DNA of 64,000 bases from Ectobius pallidus. Its lineage: Eukaryota; Arthropoda; Insecta; Blattodea; Ectobiidae. Positions 25,166 to 33,650 of the stretch are shown here, in pieces. The translations under genes were made by a program, and so were the position numbers. Within the stretch, counting starts at the first letter, position 1. Every line of letters starts with the position of its first letter. Under the pieces are notes generated by a model that was not told the DNA's origin, made no database searches, and saw only the letters and a program-made list of their open reading frames with translations. The DNA is taken from NCBI GenBank assembly GCA_964059195.1, contig CAXKWD010000007.1, positions 26,299,023-26,363,022 of the forward strand, given 5' to 3'.

Positions 25166-25350
25166 TATATCCTGGAAAGGGGAAAAAAAACCTTCACGAC
25201 CTTGTTACACGAATAAAACTACGCCACAAAACCTTTATGCACAGTCATGGCCATCTTCCTCATGACGCATGATCATTATCATACTCGTTCAAGGCTAGTT
25301 TTACTTTAGTGCATTAAAGCCTTAACTTCATTGGCTGAAATAAAATGTCT

Positions 25351-25433
25351 GTCAGGTGTGGGGTTCGAACCCACGCTCCCCTAAGGGAACCAGATCTTGA
25401 ATCTAGCGCCTTAGATCTCTCGGCCTACCTGAC
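25351..25433 (-). tRNA. tRNA-Leu(CAA), left arm
   Basis: Mirror copy of 29125-29207, where the cloverleaf is described. It lies in a diverged unit of the 220-bp repeat (about 25300-25590). Confidence 0.88.
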
Positions 25434-25590
25434 ACTAATACTATATAGTATTGCAAACAAATAAACCAACGGGTGTATTCTGACTTACCCAACCTAACAC
25501 TATATCCCTCAGGTTCAACTAATTTAAACAATATTACAAAAACAGCTCTAAACGTTTCAGAATTCAAACAAAAAAATACTTTAACTTTGA

Positions 25591-26450
25591 AGAAATTATG
25601 AAAATAGTTATACTTTAGTGCATTAAAGCCTTAACTTCATTGACTAGAATCCGAATAAAATGTCTGTCATTTCACTAAACTGACAGATAACTTTTGTCTT
25701 GCTTTAACATTTCCCTCAGGTTCACCAACAGTATTATAAAATAATATGAGAAAGACTGTAAATTATCAAATTTAGGTATGTATCATATCTTACAGACTTT
25801 AAACTAACAAAGAAATTATGAAAATAGTTATACTTTAGTGCATTAAAGCCTTAACTTCATTGACTAGAATCCGAATAAAATGTCTGTCATTTCACTAAAC
25901 TGACAGATAACTTTTGTCTTGCTTTAACATTTCCCTCAGGTTCACCAACAGTATTATAAAATAATATGAGAAAGACTGTAAATTATCAAATTTAGGTATG
26001 TATCATATCTTACAGATTTTAAACTAACAAAGAAATTATGAAAATAGTTATACTTTAGTGCATTAAAGCCTTAACTTCATTGACTAGAATCCGAATAAAA
26101 TGTCTGTCATTTCACTAAACTGACAGATAACTTTTGTCTTACTTTAACATTTCCCTCAGGTTCACCAACAGTATTATAAAATAATATGAGAAAGACTGTA
26201 AATTATCAAATTTAGGTATGTATCATATCTTACAGATTTTAAACTAACAAAGAAATTATGAAAATAGTTATACTTTAGTGCATTAAAGCCTTAACTTCAT
26301 TGACTAGAATCCGAATAAAATGTCTGTCATTTCACTAAACTGACAGATAACTTTTGTCTTGCTTTAACATTTCCCTCAGGTTCACCAACAGTATTATAAA
26401 ATAATATGAGAAAGACTGTAAATTATCAAATTTAGGTACAATCATATCTT
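25591..26450. repeat. 220-bp tandem array, 4 copies
   Basis: Units begin at AGAAATTATG at 25591, 25811, 26031 and 26251, a period of exactly 220. Copies differ by isolated bases. Each unit contains CTGTCA and TGACAG separated by 11 bases, a small inverted repeat. The tRNA-bearing segment just outside (25300-25590) is a diverged unit sharing TACTTTAGTGCATTAAAGCC and CCCTCAGGTTCA. Possible roles are a replication or transcription element or simple satellite drift; nothing here decides between them. Confidence 0.95.
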
Positions 26451-26517
26451 ACATGTCATACTTGTTGAGTCATGAATATGTGTCACTAAGAAAGGATTGC
26501 AACACAAGTTGAAATAT

Positions 26518-26802
26518 TTAGAATACAGTTTTATTTAACTTTTCTTTCAAAAATGTACAAAATTGTGAGAAACGTTCGTGGTCCCTCCGAGGATCATCTC
26601 CCTCATTCCATTGTCCAAGTTCAACCTTGCAAAAAGCACAACGAACAATATCATCGTATCCCGTGTAATAAAATCCCTCGGAGGCCAAAAGCGTTGGATT
26701 CATGAAAGACACAGTCCATCTTCCATATGTTTTCAAACGATCACTTTCTTTTTTCATATCGAGAGCACGCCACTTTGTACGAGGACAAGCGTTCGAAGAC
26801 AT
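26518..26802 (-). CDS. Single-BIR (IAP/survivin-like) protein, 94 aa
   Basis: The protein has one BIR domain over residues about 20-90: RLKTYGRW, LLASEGFYYTG, then CX2CX16HX6C with zinc ligands C55, C58, H75 and C82, and the conserved GQWNEGDDP between them. BIR proteins bind caspases or IAP-antagonist peptides, or act in chromosome segregation (survivin type). There is no RING or second BIR, and at 94 residues it is little more than the domain, like small virus- or parasite-borne IAP relatives. ATG at 26802 is followed by a single exon ending at TAA 26518. An AATAAA overlaps the last codons on the minus strand. Its 3' third lies in the left inverted arm and is repeated in the right arm at 28157-28260. 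It reads in the same direction as the other left-half genes. The exact function is inferred from the domain only. Confidence 0.9.
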   Translation of the reverse strand: MSSNACPRTKWRALDMKKESDRLKTYGRWTVSFMNPTLLASEGFYYTGYDDIVRCAFCKVELGQWNEGDDPRRDHERFSQFCTFLKEKLNKTVF

Positions 26803-26939
26803 GATGACGTTTCTTCTTCTTCACCTTCAGATCTTCAACTCTTCCAAGATGACTACGTATAGGCGATGAAAAGGAATATAAATTTGATCAAAAACAGAGA
26901 ATTGGGTTGAAAAGGGTTGTCTAATACTTCTTGTAGAGC

Positions 26940-27330
26940 TAGTAATCTAATATAAACATGTTGATACATGAGAAGCTCAGGATAGATTACTACAAAACAA
27001 GTATGATTATGTCCGGTCGACAGAGGATATGAAGTCTTTTATACATTAAATTGTGCACAAAAATTACGTAACAATATGACAAAAGCAGCTCTTCAATACT
27101 GAGTAGAGAGGCTCAGGACAGGTATCACCCGCAAAACATGATTCATCGTGAACAGCAGACAGAGGAATCGAAACCATTTATGCATTTAAAATGGGCAAAA
27201 AATAAAGTCAATTGTGCTAAAATGATGAAAAACTACTAAATTAATCCACAAATCATGCTTCAACATGTCCATCGACACAGGAAATGAAGTTATTTCTACA
27301 TTTAAAATTACGAAAGTCCTCTGGTTGGGT
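26940..27330. repeat. Degenerate repeats of about 120-140 bp in the spacer
   Basis: Three segments near 26950, 27080 and 27240 share the order ATGATT-type word, GACAGAGGA or GACACAGGA, AATGAAGT or similar, then TTTATACATTAAA or TTTCTACATTTAAA. A fourth relative lies in the arms downstream of the MMP gene (22460-22530 and its mirror 32030-32100). They lie downstream of genes, so may be shared 3' flanks or a decayed satellite. The rest of 26803-27382 has no coding feature. Confidence 0.55.
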
Positions 27331-27382
27331 GACGGTAGGAATGAAAGAAAGACAAATAAGTGATGAAACAATATTTATTTTG

Positions 27383-27880
27383 TCACATGATATCGTGAAC
27401 AAAACTGGAAAAATTAAAATGGGTCTTCATCCAAATTCTTAACACCATCACATTCTGTAGTGCACATACCATATGTGACGCAGTATGAAAAAAACATTTG
27501 ACGTCACATTGTCTTAATTTACTCAGCTTAGGACAGCTGACATCATCAAGGTTAGTAACACTTCTTTGCAGTAGTTTTTCAAAAAATTTTGCTTTTTCTA
27601 GTCCCTTGCAATAAAGTTTGTCTTCACACTGTAAAGCACTCTCTAGTATAGATTTCAATGCCACATATGGTATGTATCCAAGCTGCCAAGGGATTCCGTG
27701 AAGATACGATTCTGCATACTCCTGACACCGAGCGTCCAGAAAAACATCAGCTGGCGGTTCAAGCATAAAGTGTCCAATTCTCCCATCGTGTGAGATCAGT
27801 GCCACCTCCTTCGCCACGAACTGCTAGGATTCAGACTGAAATCCCTGGACATCTATGATGACAAAATTATCATAAGACAT
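27383..27880 (-). pseudogene. Uncharacterised arthropod family gene with one in-frame UAG
   Basis: From the ATG at 27880 the frame reads NFVIIDVQGF, meets TAG at 27826-27824 (codon 19), then continues in the same frame without further stops to 27383. The continuation contains DGRIGHFMLEPP, GIPWQLGYIPY, KGLEKAKFF, CPKLSKLR and CALQNV. I recognise this order from a large set of uncharacterised arthropod proteins starting with an IDVQGF block; the function is unknown to me. The family resemblance on both sides of the TAG shows the frame is genuinely one gene. About 165 codons is near the usual size as I recall it. TAG is followed by CAG, slightly reminiscent of read-through contexts. The simplest reading is a nonsense mutation. 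It lies upstream of the BIR gene, in the same direction. Confidence 0.7.
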
Positions 27881-28156
27881 TGGTAAAGATGTTAGTGAGA
27901 GTGGTATTATTCAATAATTCTATCGTGGAGAAGTAAACAGTAGGCTTCTGATTTTAACTCCTCGTTCTGCTACGAGTAGTCAATGACAAAAGACTGGCGT
28001 ATGATTGATAAAGTCACTCCTTTTAAGTAGCGGACAGCTGACACGGTTTTGATAACAAAGAGCTATGCAATAATCCTCATCCTCGTTTTCCAGAGTCCTT
28101 TGCTAGTTTGCCGCGCCCTTAACATTACCACCGTCTCTCCTAAAACATAGCGCTGC
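27881..28156. other. Right part of unique spacer, probable 5' flank
   Basis: Upstream of the UAG-interrupted gene. The minus strand has an ACTTAAAAGGAGTG stretch near 28016-28029 that could serve as a TATA-like element. No other feature was seen. Confidence 0.35.
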
Positions 28157-28260
28157 AACTTGGACAATGGAATGAGGGAGATGATCCTCGGAGGGACCAC
28201 GAACGTTTCTCACAATTTTGTACATTTTTGAAAGAAAAGTTAAATAAAACTGTATTCTAA
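28157..28260 (+). pseudogene. Inverted 3' fragment of the BIR gene
   Basis: Mirror of the last 104 bases of the BIR gene (residues from about L62 to the stop), including half of the zinc-binding domain. It begins exactly where the right arm begins, so the inversion breakpoint cut this copy. It lacks a start codon, C55 and C58. Confidence 0.92.
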
Positions 28261-28327
28261 ATATTTCAACTTGTGTTGCAATCCTTTCTTAGTGACACAT
28301 ATTCATGACTCAACAAGTATGACATGT

Positions 28328-28967
28328 AAGATATGATTGTACCTAAATTTGATAATTTACAGTCTTTCTCATATTATTTTATAATACTGTTGGTGAACCT
28401 GAGGGAAATGTTAAAGCAAGACAAAAGTTATCTGTCAGTTTAGTGAAATGACAGACATTTTATTCGGATTCTAGTCAATGAAGTTAAGGCTTTAATGCAC
28501 TAAAGTATAACTATTTTCATAATTTCTTTGTTAGTTTAAAATCTGTAAGATATGATACATACCTAAATTTGATAATTTACAGTCTTTCTCATATTATTTT
28601 ATAATACTGTTGGTGAACCTGAGGGAAATGTTAAAGCAAGACAAAAGTTATCTGTCAGTTTAGTGAAATGACAGACATTTTATTCGGATTCTACTCAATG
28701 AAGTTAAGGCTTTAATGCACTAAAGTATAACTATTTTCATAATTTCTTTGTTAGTTTAAAGTCTGTAAGATATGATACATACCTAAATTTGATAATTTAC
28801 AGTCTTTCTCATATTATTTTATAATACTGTTGGTGAACCTGAGGGAAATGTTAAAGCAAGACAAAAGTTATCTGTCAGTTTAGTGAAATGACAGACATTT
28901 TATTCGGATTCTAGTCAATGAAGTTAAGGCTTTAATGCACTAAAGTATAACTATTTTCATAATTTCT
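28328..28967. repeat. 220-bp tandem array, 3 copies
   Basis: Reverse complement of the left-arm array with one unit fewer. One unit has CTACTCAATG where the others have CTAGTCAATG. Confidence 0.93.
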
Positions 28968-29124
28968 TCAAAGTTAAAGTATTTTTTTGTTTGAATTCTG
29001 AAACGTTTAGAGCTGTTTTTGTAATATTGTTTAAATTAGTTGAACCTGAGGGATATAGTGTTAGGTTGGGTAAGTCAGAATACACCCGTTGGTTTATTTG
29101 TTTGCAATACTATATAGTATTAGT

Positions 29125-29207
29125 GTCAGGTAGGCCGAGAGATCTAAGGCGCTAGATTCAAGATCTGGTTCCCTTAGGGGAGCGTGGGTTCGAACCCCAC
29201 ACCTGAC
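29125..29207 (+). tRNA. tRNA-Leu(CAA), right arm
   Basis: An 83-nt class II tRNA. The acceptor stem GTCAGGT pairs perfectly with ACCTGAC. The anticodon stem CTAGA/TCTGG closes the loop TTCAAGA with anticodon CAA. A long variable arm (CCCTTAGGGG) and a T arm GTGGG-TTCGAAC-CCCAC follow. The B box GGTTCGAACCC is perfect; the A box is slightly off the animal consensus (AGGCCGAGAGATC). No intron. It decodes UUG leucine codons if processed. It lies about 225 bp upstream of the unknown gene's TATA box, on the same strand. Confidence 0.9.
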
Positions 29208-29392
29208 AGACATTTTATTTCAGCCAATGAAGTTAAGGCTTTAATGCACTAAAGTAAAACTAGCCTTGAACGAGTATGATAATGATCATGCGTCATGAGG
29301 AAGATGGCCATGACTGTGCATAAAGGTTTTGTGGCGTAGTTTTATTCGTGTAACAAGGTCGTGAAGGTTTTTTTTCCCCTTTCCAGGATATA

Positions 29393-29400
29393 TATAAAAA
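29393..29400 (+). promoter_or_regulatory. TATA box of right unknown gene
   Basis: TATAAAAA within TATATATAAAAAGG, about 33 bases before the ATG at 29433. Confidence 0.65.
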
Positions 29401-29432
29401 GGCTTGTTGCTTTTGGACAACGATCAGCTACG

Positions 29433-29941
29433 ATGGAACGTTGGCAAATGTTGCAGAGCGAGGAGCGACCTATCACCTATCGTGTGTATGACAACAGAGG
29501 TGTTGTTATCAAGGAGGTGGTTCATCCCTTTACATTTACCAGAATCAAAGGGTATGACCAAATTCACGAGGAATTAGTTCAGGTGTTTCCATGCGGGCGG
29601 TCAAACAAAATGATTGCTGGTCAGCAACGGAAGTTTGATCATGACTTCAATCACCACGAGGAAGTGTGCACGAGAGAGGAACATTTCACAACTTGTTTAA
29701 TTCCTGCCAATCCTCTGATGGGAATATGGAGCAGAAAATGTGACACCAAGTGTGAAACATTTAAGAGGACATCACAAAAGGTATAACACAGTTAAGTTTT
29801 TTGTATGGTAACCAAATAGGATTTCCTTTTCTCCTCTAAACACTTCTTTGGTTTCAGGCTGTAGATATGTTAATTGCTACGCAACAGAGGAAAATGGAGG
29901 AGAGGGGAGGTGTCGATTGCAACAGTTTACGTCATCGATAG
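29433..29941 (+). CDS. Unknown two-exon gene, right copy (143 aa)
   Basis: Exon 1 runs from the ATG at 29433 (MERWQMLQSEERP) to 29780. A 77-base intron begins GTATAA and ends TTTGGTTTCAG, preserving phase 0. Exon 2 (29858-29941) adds 27 residues to a TAG. Upstream in-frame codons lack an ATG and overlap the TATA box, so 29433 is the best start. The product is charged, with no signal peptide or membrane segment, and has a Cys/His-bearing middle (FDHDFNHHEEVC, then CDTKCETFKR) that might bind metal. I recognise no family. Without splicing the frame ends two codons later, so an unspliced 117-residue form is possible. It sits between the tRNA gene and the metalloproteinase, whose TATA box follows its stop by two bases. 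Confidence 0.65.
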
Positions 29942-29943
29942 GG

Positions 29944-29950
29944 TATATAA
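29944..29950 (+). promoter_or_regulatory. TATA box of right MMP gene
   Basis: TATATAA followed by GCGGCTGCATCACT. An out-of-frame ATG at 29974 lies between it and the MMP start at 29993 and would open a 37-codon overlapping frame unless transcription starts after it or scanning is leaky. Confidence 0.65.
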
Positions 29951-29992
29951 GCGGCTGCATCACTGCCGAGACCATGTTGTTGAAACTTCAAG

Positions 29993-31672
29993 ATGTTGCG
30001 GCTTGCAATTATTTTAACGATTGCCCTCTGTGGCTGGGCGGAGGTGATGATGGTGGACGACGACGACGATCAAGAAATGGCAATTAATTATCTAAAGCAG
30101 TATGGATATCTATCGTGTAAGAGCAACACACTACAAGACAAACGAGTTTTCGAAGAAGCTCTTGCCATGTTTCAAGCTAATTATGGACTTAATGTATCTT
30201 CAAAGTTAGACAATGACACTTTGATTTTAATGAGGACACCGCGATGCGGAGTTGCAGATATAACGTACTCTGAAGAGTTGAACAAGTGGAACAAAACACA
30301 TTTAACATGGAATTATAACACCATGGACCTAAAGGCTATAGAAATTGCATATAGGGCTTTTGAAAAATGGGCATCTATATCTGGCCTCACTTTCTCAAGA
30401 GATATAAAACAACCAGATATCTTAATAACTAATCAGAGAGGATACCATAAATTTCAGCTTCTCGATATGGATTGTAATGAGGATTTCGTGATAAATGACC
30501 TTGTTTTAGCACATGCCTTTTATCCTGATAAGAATTTTCGTCCTGAAATTCACATTAACGACGACTTCCAATGGTCTACGAAAACGAATTTCACTGGTGA
30601 TGACGAGATCAACAGTCTGTATTCCGTACTCATTCACGAAATTGGACACACGCTGGGAATACATCATGTAAACGATAAGAATGCTGTAATGTATGCACTT
30701 TACAATCCCTATCATCCACCACTCGATTTGAACGGTAATGATATTGCTGAAGCTAAGAAACGATATGGTCCTCCGTCGTCACGACCTAAACCTCAGCCAT
30801 CACCACCGCTGCTTCCTTCTTCGACACCTCGGCCTAAGCCTTCAACACCTAGACCTACGCCATCATCACCTCGACCTACGCCATCATCACCTCGACCTAC
30901 GCCATCATCACCTCGAGCTACGCCATCATCACCTCGACCTACGCCTTCATCGACTCGCCCTACGCCATCATCACCTCGACCTACGCCATCAACAACTCCT
31001 CAGTATGAATCCGGTAGACCTGTGCCGAGTATTGTTCCTGACCTCTGTAAACTGAAAAACGTCAACACATATATGGTAGTTAATAATGCATTATATGTGT
31101 TTTATAGAGAATGGGTATGGATTATAGATTTAGTAGATAGGGAAATAAACTCTCCCTTTTTCATACCCACTTGGGTAGAGCACTTACCTAAGGAGTTTGA
31201 TGTGACAGCTGTTTATCAAAAACCAAATTCCTACATCGTTATGATAGTCGGTACTGAACAGTATCTCGTTGAACATCAAACATTTAGGCTTCAACCCGGC
31301 TATCCTAAACCTGTACCTACTTTTGATAATAGAAACAACTCTTTGACAGCTGGTGTCAACACGTATCGAGGAATAACATATCTGTTTTATGATGATGGTT
31401 TAGTTTTAGAGATTGACAATTGTGCTGTAAATCCAGCTAACTATTATTACGTTAAGAATATTTTCCCCGGGATTCCCCCGAAAATAGATAACGTGTTTAG
31501 GTATACAGATGGGTTTTTATACTTCTTCCAGGATAATAAAGTAATACAATATAGTGAATTTAACAACACCGTTGTTAATACCTTTAAGAATAGTCTTGAA
31601 CTATTTGGAATAGATTGTCCACCTAAAAAGGGATTGATTAATGAAATTAAATCACTTGTATCTAAACTTTGA
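29993..31672 (+). CDS. Matrix metalloproteinase-like secreted protease, right copy (559 aa)
   Basis: A zinc endopeptidase of the matrixin type, presumably secreted and cleaving extracellular proteins. Residues 1-17 form a signal peptide. A prodomain has the cysteine switch PRCGVAD (C85) that keeps the zymogen latent. The catalytic domain (about 95-258) has AHAFYP and EIHINDDFQW metal-site segments and the zinc motif HEIGHTLGIHH (H215, E216, H219, H225) with the Met-turn at M233. A Pro-rich hinge at 260-337 repeats the 8-mer SSPRPTPS. The C-terminal part, from C352 to a Cys near residue 542, resembles a hemopexin propeller closed by a disulfide. All catalytic residues are present. There is no intron, unlike typical insect Mmp genes. 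No furin site or GPI signal is obvious. AATAAA occurs at 31776 and 31824. Cargo or virus origin is inferred from its context. Confidence 0.92.
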   Translation: MLRLAIILTIALCGWAEVMMVDDDDDQEMAINYLKQYGYLSCKSNTLQDKRVFEEALAMFQANYGLNVSSKLDNDTLILMRTPRCGVADITYSEELNKWNKTHLTWNYNTMDLKAIEIAYRAFEKWASISGLTFSRDIKQPDILITNQRGYHKFQLLDMDCNEDFVINDLVLAHAFYPDKNFRPEIHINDDFQWSTKTNFTGDDEINSLYSVLIHEIGHTLGIHHVNDKNAVMYALYNPYHPPLDLNGNDIAEAKKRYGPPSSRPKPQPSPPLLPSSTPRPKPSTPRPTPSSPRPTPSSPRPTPSSPRATPSSPRPTPSSTRPTPSSPRPTPSTTPQYESGRPVPSIVPDLCKLKNVNTYMVVNNALYVFYREWVWIIDLVDREINSPFFIPTWVEHLPKEFDVTAVYQKPNSYIVMIVGTEQYLVEHQTFRLQPGYPKPVPTFDNRNNSLTAGVNTYRGITYLFYDDGLVLEIDNCAVNPANYYYVKNIFPGIPPKIDNVFRYTDGFLYFFQDNKVIQYSEFNNTVVNTFKNSLELFGIDCPPKKGLINEIKSLVSKL

Positions 31673-31839
31673 TCGTTGGTCTTTTTACTAATTATGTGAA
31701 CATCTGTGCTCCAAGCTATCCTACAGATTGTGCAAATAATAGACTATGTTTGTATGATTCTCCATCTGTGAATGAAATAAACTTTCTTATGATACATAAA
31801 AATGTACAACTTGATAATCTTGAAATAAACAATCTTTAC

Positions 31840-32559
31840 TAACATTTTTCTTTGTCTTTCCTTTTACGTTCAACCTTTCCTTTTAGGAGTTGCTGAGCCT
31901 TCATCCTGTTATGGTGGGTATAACATTTTATTATTTTGAGGGTTTAGCTTTAGTGGGGATGGGGTTTATTTTTGCCCTGTTTAACATTTGCTATAACAAA
32001 CCAATAAATTCTGAGTTTGTTAGGGATGATCGTTTCGTAATTTTATTGTATAAATGGCTTCATTTCTTCTGTCTATGTATATGTTCAATCATAATTTGTG
32101 TATTTATTATGTGATTTTTTAAAATTTTAATACAAAGACGACGATATTTTTATCTTCTGCTTTGTTTTCACTTGCGTTCTCTCATATCTTTTTTTATTTT
32201 ACAAGCAGTTTGTTTGCATTGCAGTTGTGTTTGTCCTAATGGTTCCAACATACTCTTTCTTACAGATGGTTTTTTCTGTTTGCAGACATATTGTGTCCTC
32301 TCATCCTATCCTATAAAATATAACTCTCCAATGATATGGGATACCAATCAGATCTTTGGAACTGTGACGAATTCTTAGCTGTCATAAATTATTTTATTTT
32401 TAGGATTTGCCCAGTTTAACTATGACTATAGTGGTACTTATTCATACATTTGACGTAACAAAGCAAGTTTGTTAGGGGCGAAAAAACATTTATAATAGCT
32501 TAAAATGTCCATTTTTGCAAAAATAAAACGTTTGAGATCCTGTTCTTAGACACTTGTTA
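31840..32559. other. Arm segment downstream of MMP, no confident gene
   Basis: A frame from an ATG at 31911 to 32114 would give a hydrophobic protein of about 67 residues with two possible membrane segments. A second frame (32172-32378) has no ATG start. Neither resembles a known family. Confidence 0.35.
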
Positions 32560-33650
32560 AAGCATCAATATCTAAAAAATAATTTTTAAGTGGGTTAGAT
32601 TGGTTGTGGGGTGAAAAACACCCTCTAGATTATTTATAATGGCTTATCTAGTCCATCTGTGGAAAAACTTGTGTAACCTTTAAAACCACCCCCTTCATAA
32701 AATTAAATCATTTAGGGGTGTAAATCATGTCAGATAGTCAATATAACTCTGTAAGTTGTTTATATGTCGAAAAAATAATTTTAAATGGATTAGACTGCAA
32801 GTGGGGGTGAAAACTACCCTCCAGACGATTTACAGTGGCTCAAGTTGTCCATATCGGCAAAAACATGGGTGACCTTGAAAACCACCCCCTCATAAAATTA
32901 AATAATTTTGGGGTGTAAATCATGTCAGATAGTTAATATTGCTCTGTAAGATGTTTATATGTCGAATAAACAATTTTAAATGGGTTAGATTGGTAGTTGG
33001 GGTGAAAACCACCCTCTTGTTACGGGTGATCATATGGTCTTAATTCTATCACCTAAACATTATACTACTAGATTTTAAAATTTATATTTATTTTTATTTC
33101 TTAAAACTACCCCTCTAGTGGGGTTGAAAATTAATTCATAAGGGCATAACTCTTTTTTGTGTAACATTTATTTATTTAATTTTGTTACTGCTCTGTCAGA
33201 TATACAAATTAATAATATATTCTAAAAATTATTATTTTTATTTTTTATTTCTTAAAAATACCCCTTTAGGGGATTGAAAATTAATTCATAAGGGCCTAAC
33301 TCATTTGTATAACATTTATTTATTTCTGTGAATTTTATTTATTATTTTTTAGTTTGATTGCAGGTCTCTGCTTTACCGACCAAATCTTATATTTGCTATA
33401 ACTTTGTTTAGGGGGATGAGATTTTTATTATTTTGGGGTTGGAATGGGATCAGCACAGTGCGGAGCCATGGGGTGCCAAAAGGGCCTAAATGTAATTTTT
33501 TAATATTTTGTGTAATGAAGGTTTCTGTTTTATCGGCCTAATCTTATTTTGATAATATCTTTTGATTGGGGGATGATAGAGGGGTGGGGGTGGTTTCATA
33601 TGATAGCCAAGATGGTCCGGAAGGCGAAACTGAAATTAGTTTAAGTTGGA
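32560..33650. repeat. Degenerate tandem repeats, outer right arm
   Basis: Three units of about 190 bp near 32585, 32780 and 32975 share GGGTTAGATTGG, GGGGTGAAAA and GTAAATCATGTCAGATAG. Two units of about 150 bp near 33105 and 33245 share CTTAAAA, TTGAAAATTAATTCATAAGG. Two more near 33361 and 33521 share GGTTTCTG-type and AATCTTAT words. The outer arm is therefore built from old, diverged tandem blocks. Confidence 0.7.

Larger units (their letters stand above)
20837..26621. repeat. Left long inverted arm (5785 bp)
   Basis: It pairs with 28157-33704. The MMP genes, tRNA genes and unknown genes are mirror images, with coordinates summing to 54558 over most of the arm and 54778 inside the 220-bp array because of one extra repeat unit. 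The 559-residue protein encoded in each arm is identical. I found only isolated substitutions, such as one Pro/Leu difference in a small frame near 22374/32183. The inner edge falls inside the BIR gene. Confidence 0.95.

Noticed and set aside
25591..26450. CRISPR-like array
   Set aside because: Whole 220-bp units repeat with no unique spacers, in a eukaryotic genome.
29848..30087. Frame overlapping the MMP start
   Set aside because: It begins in the predicted intron without an ATG and overlaps two better-supported genes; only its internal ATG at 29974 matters, as a possible upstream start.
32172..32378. Small hydrophobic protein in the outer arm
   Set aside because: It has no ATG start and no family resemblance; one Pro/Leu difference between arms is the only notable point.
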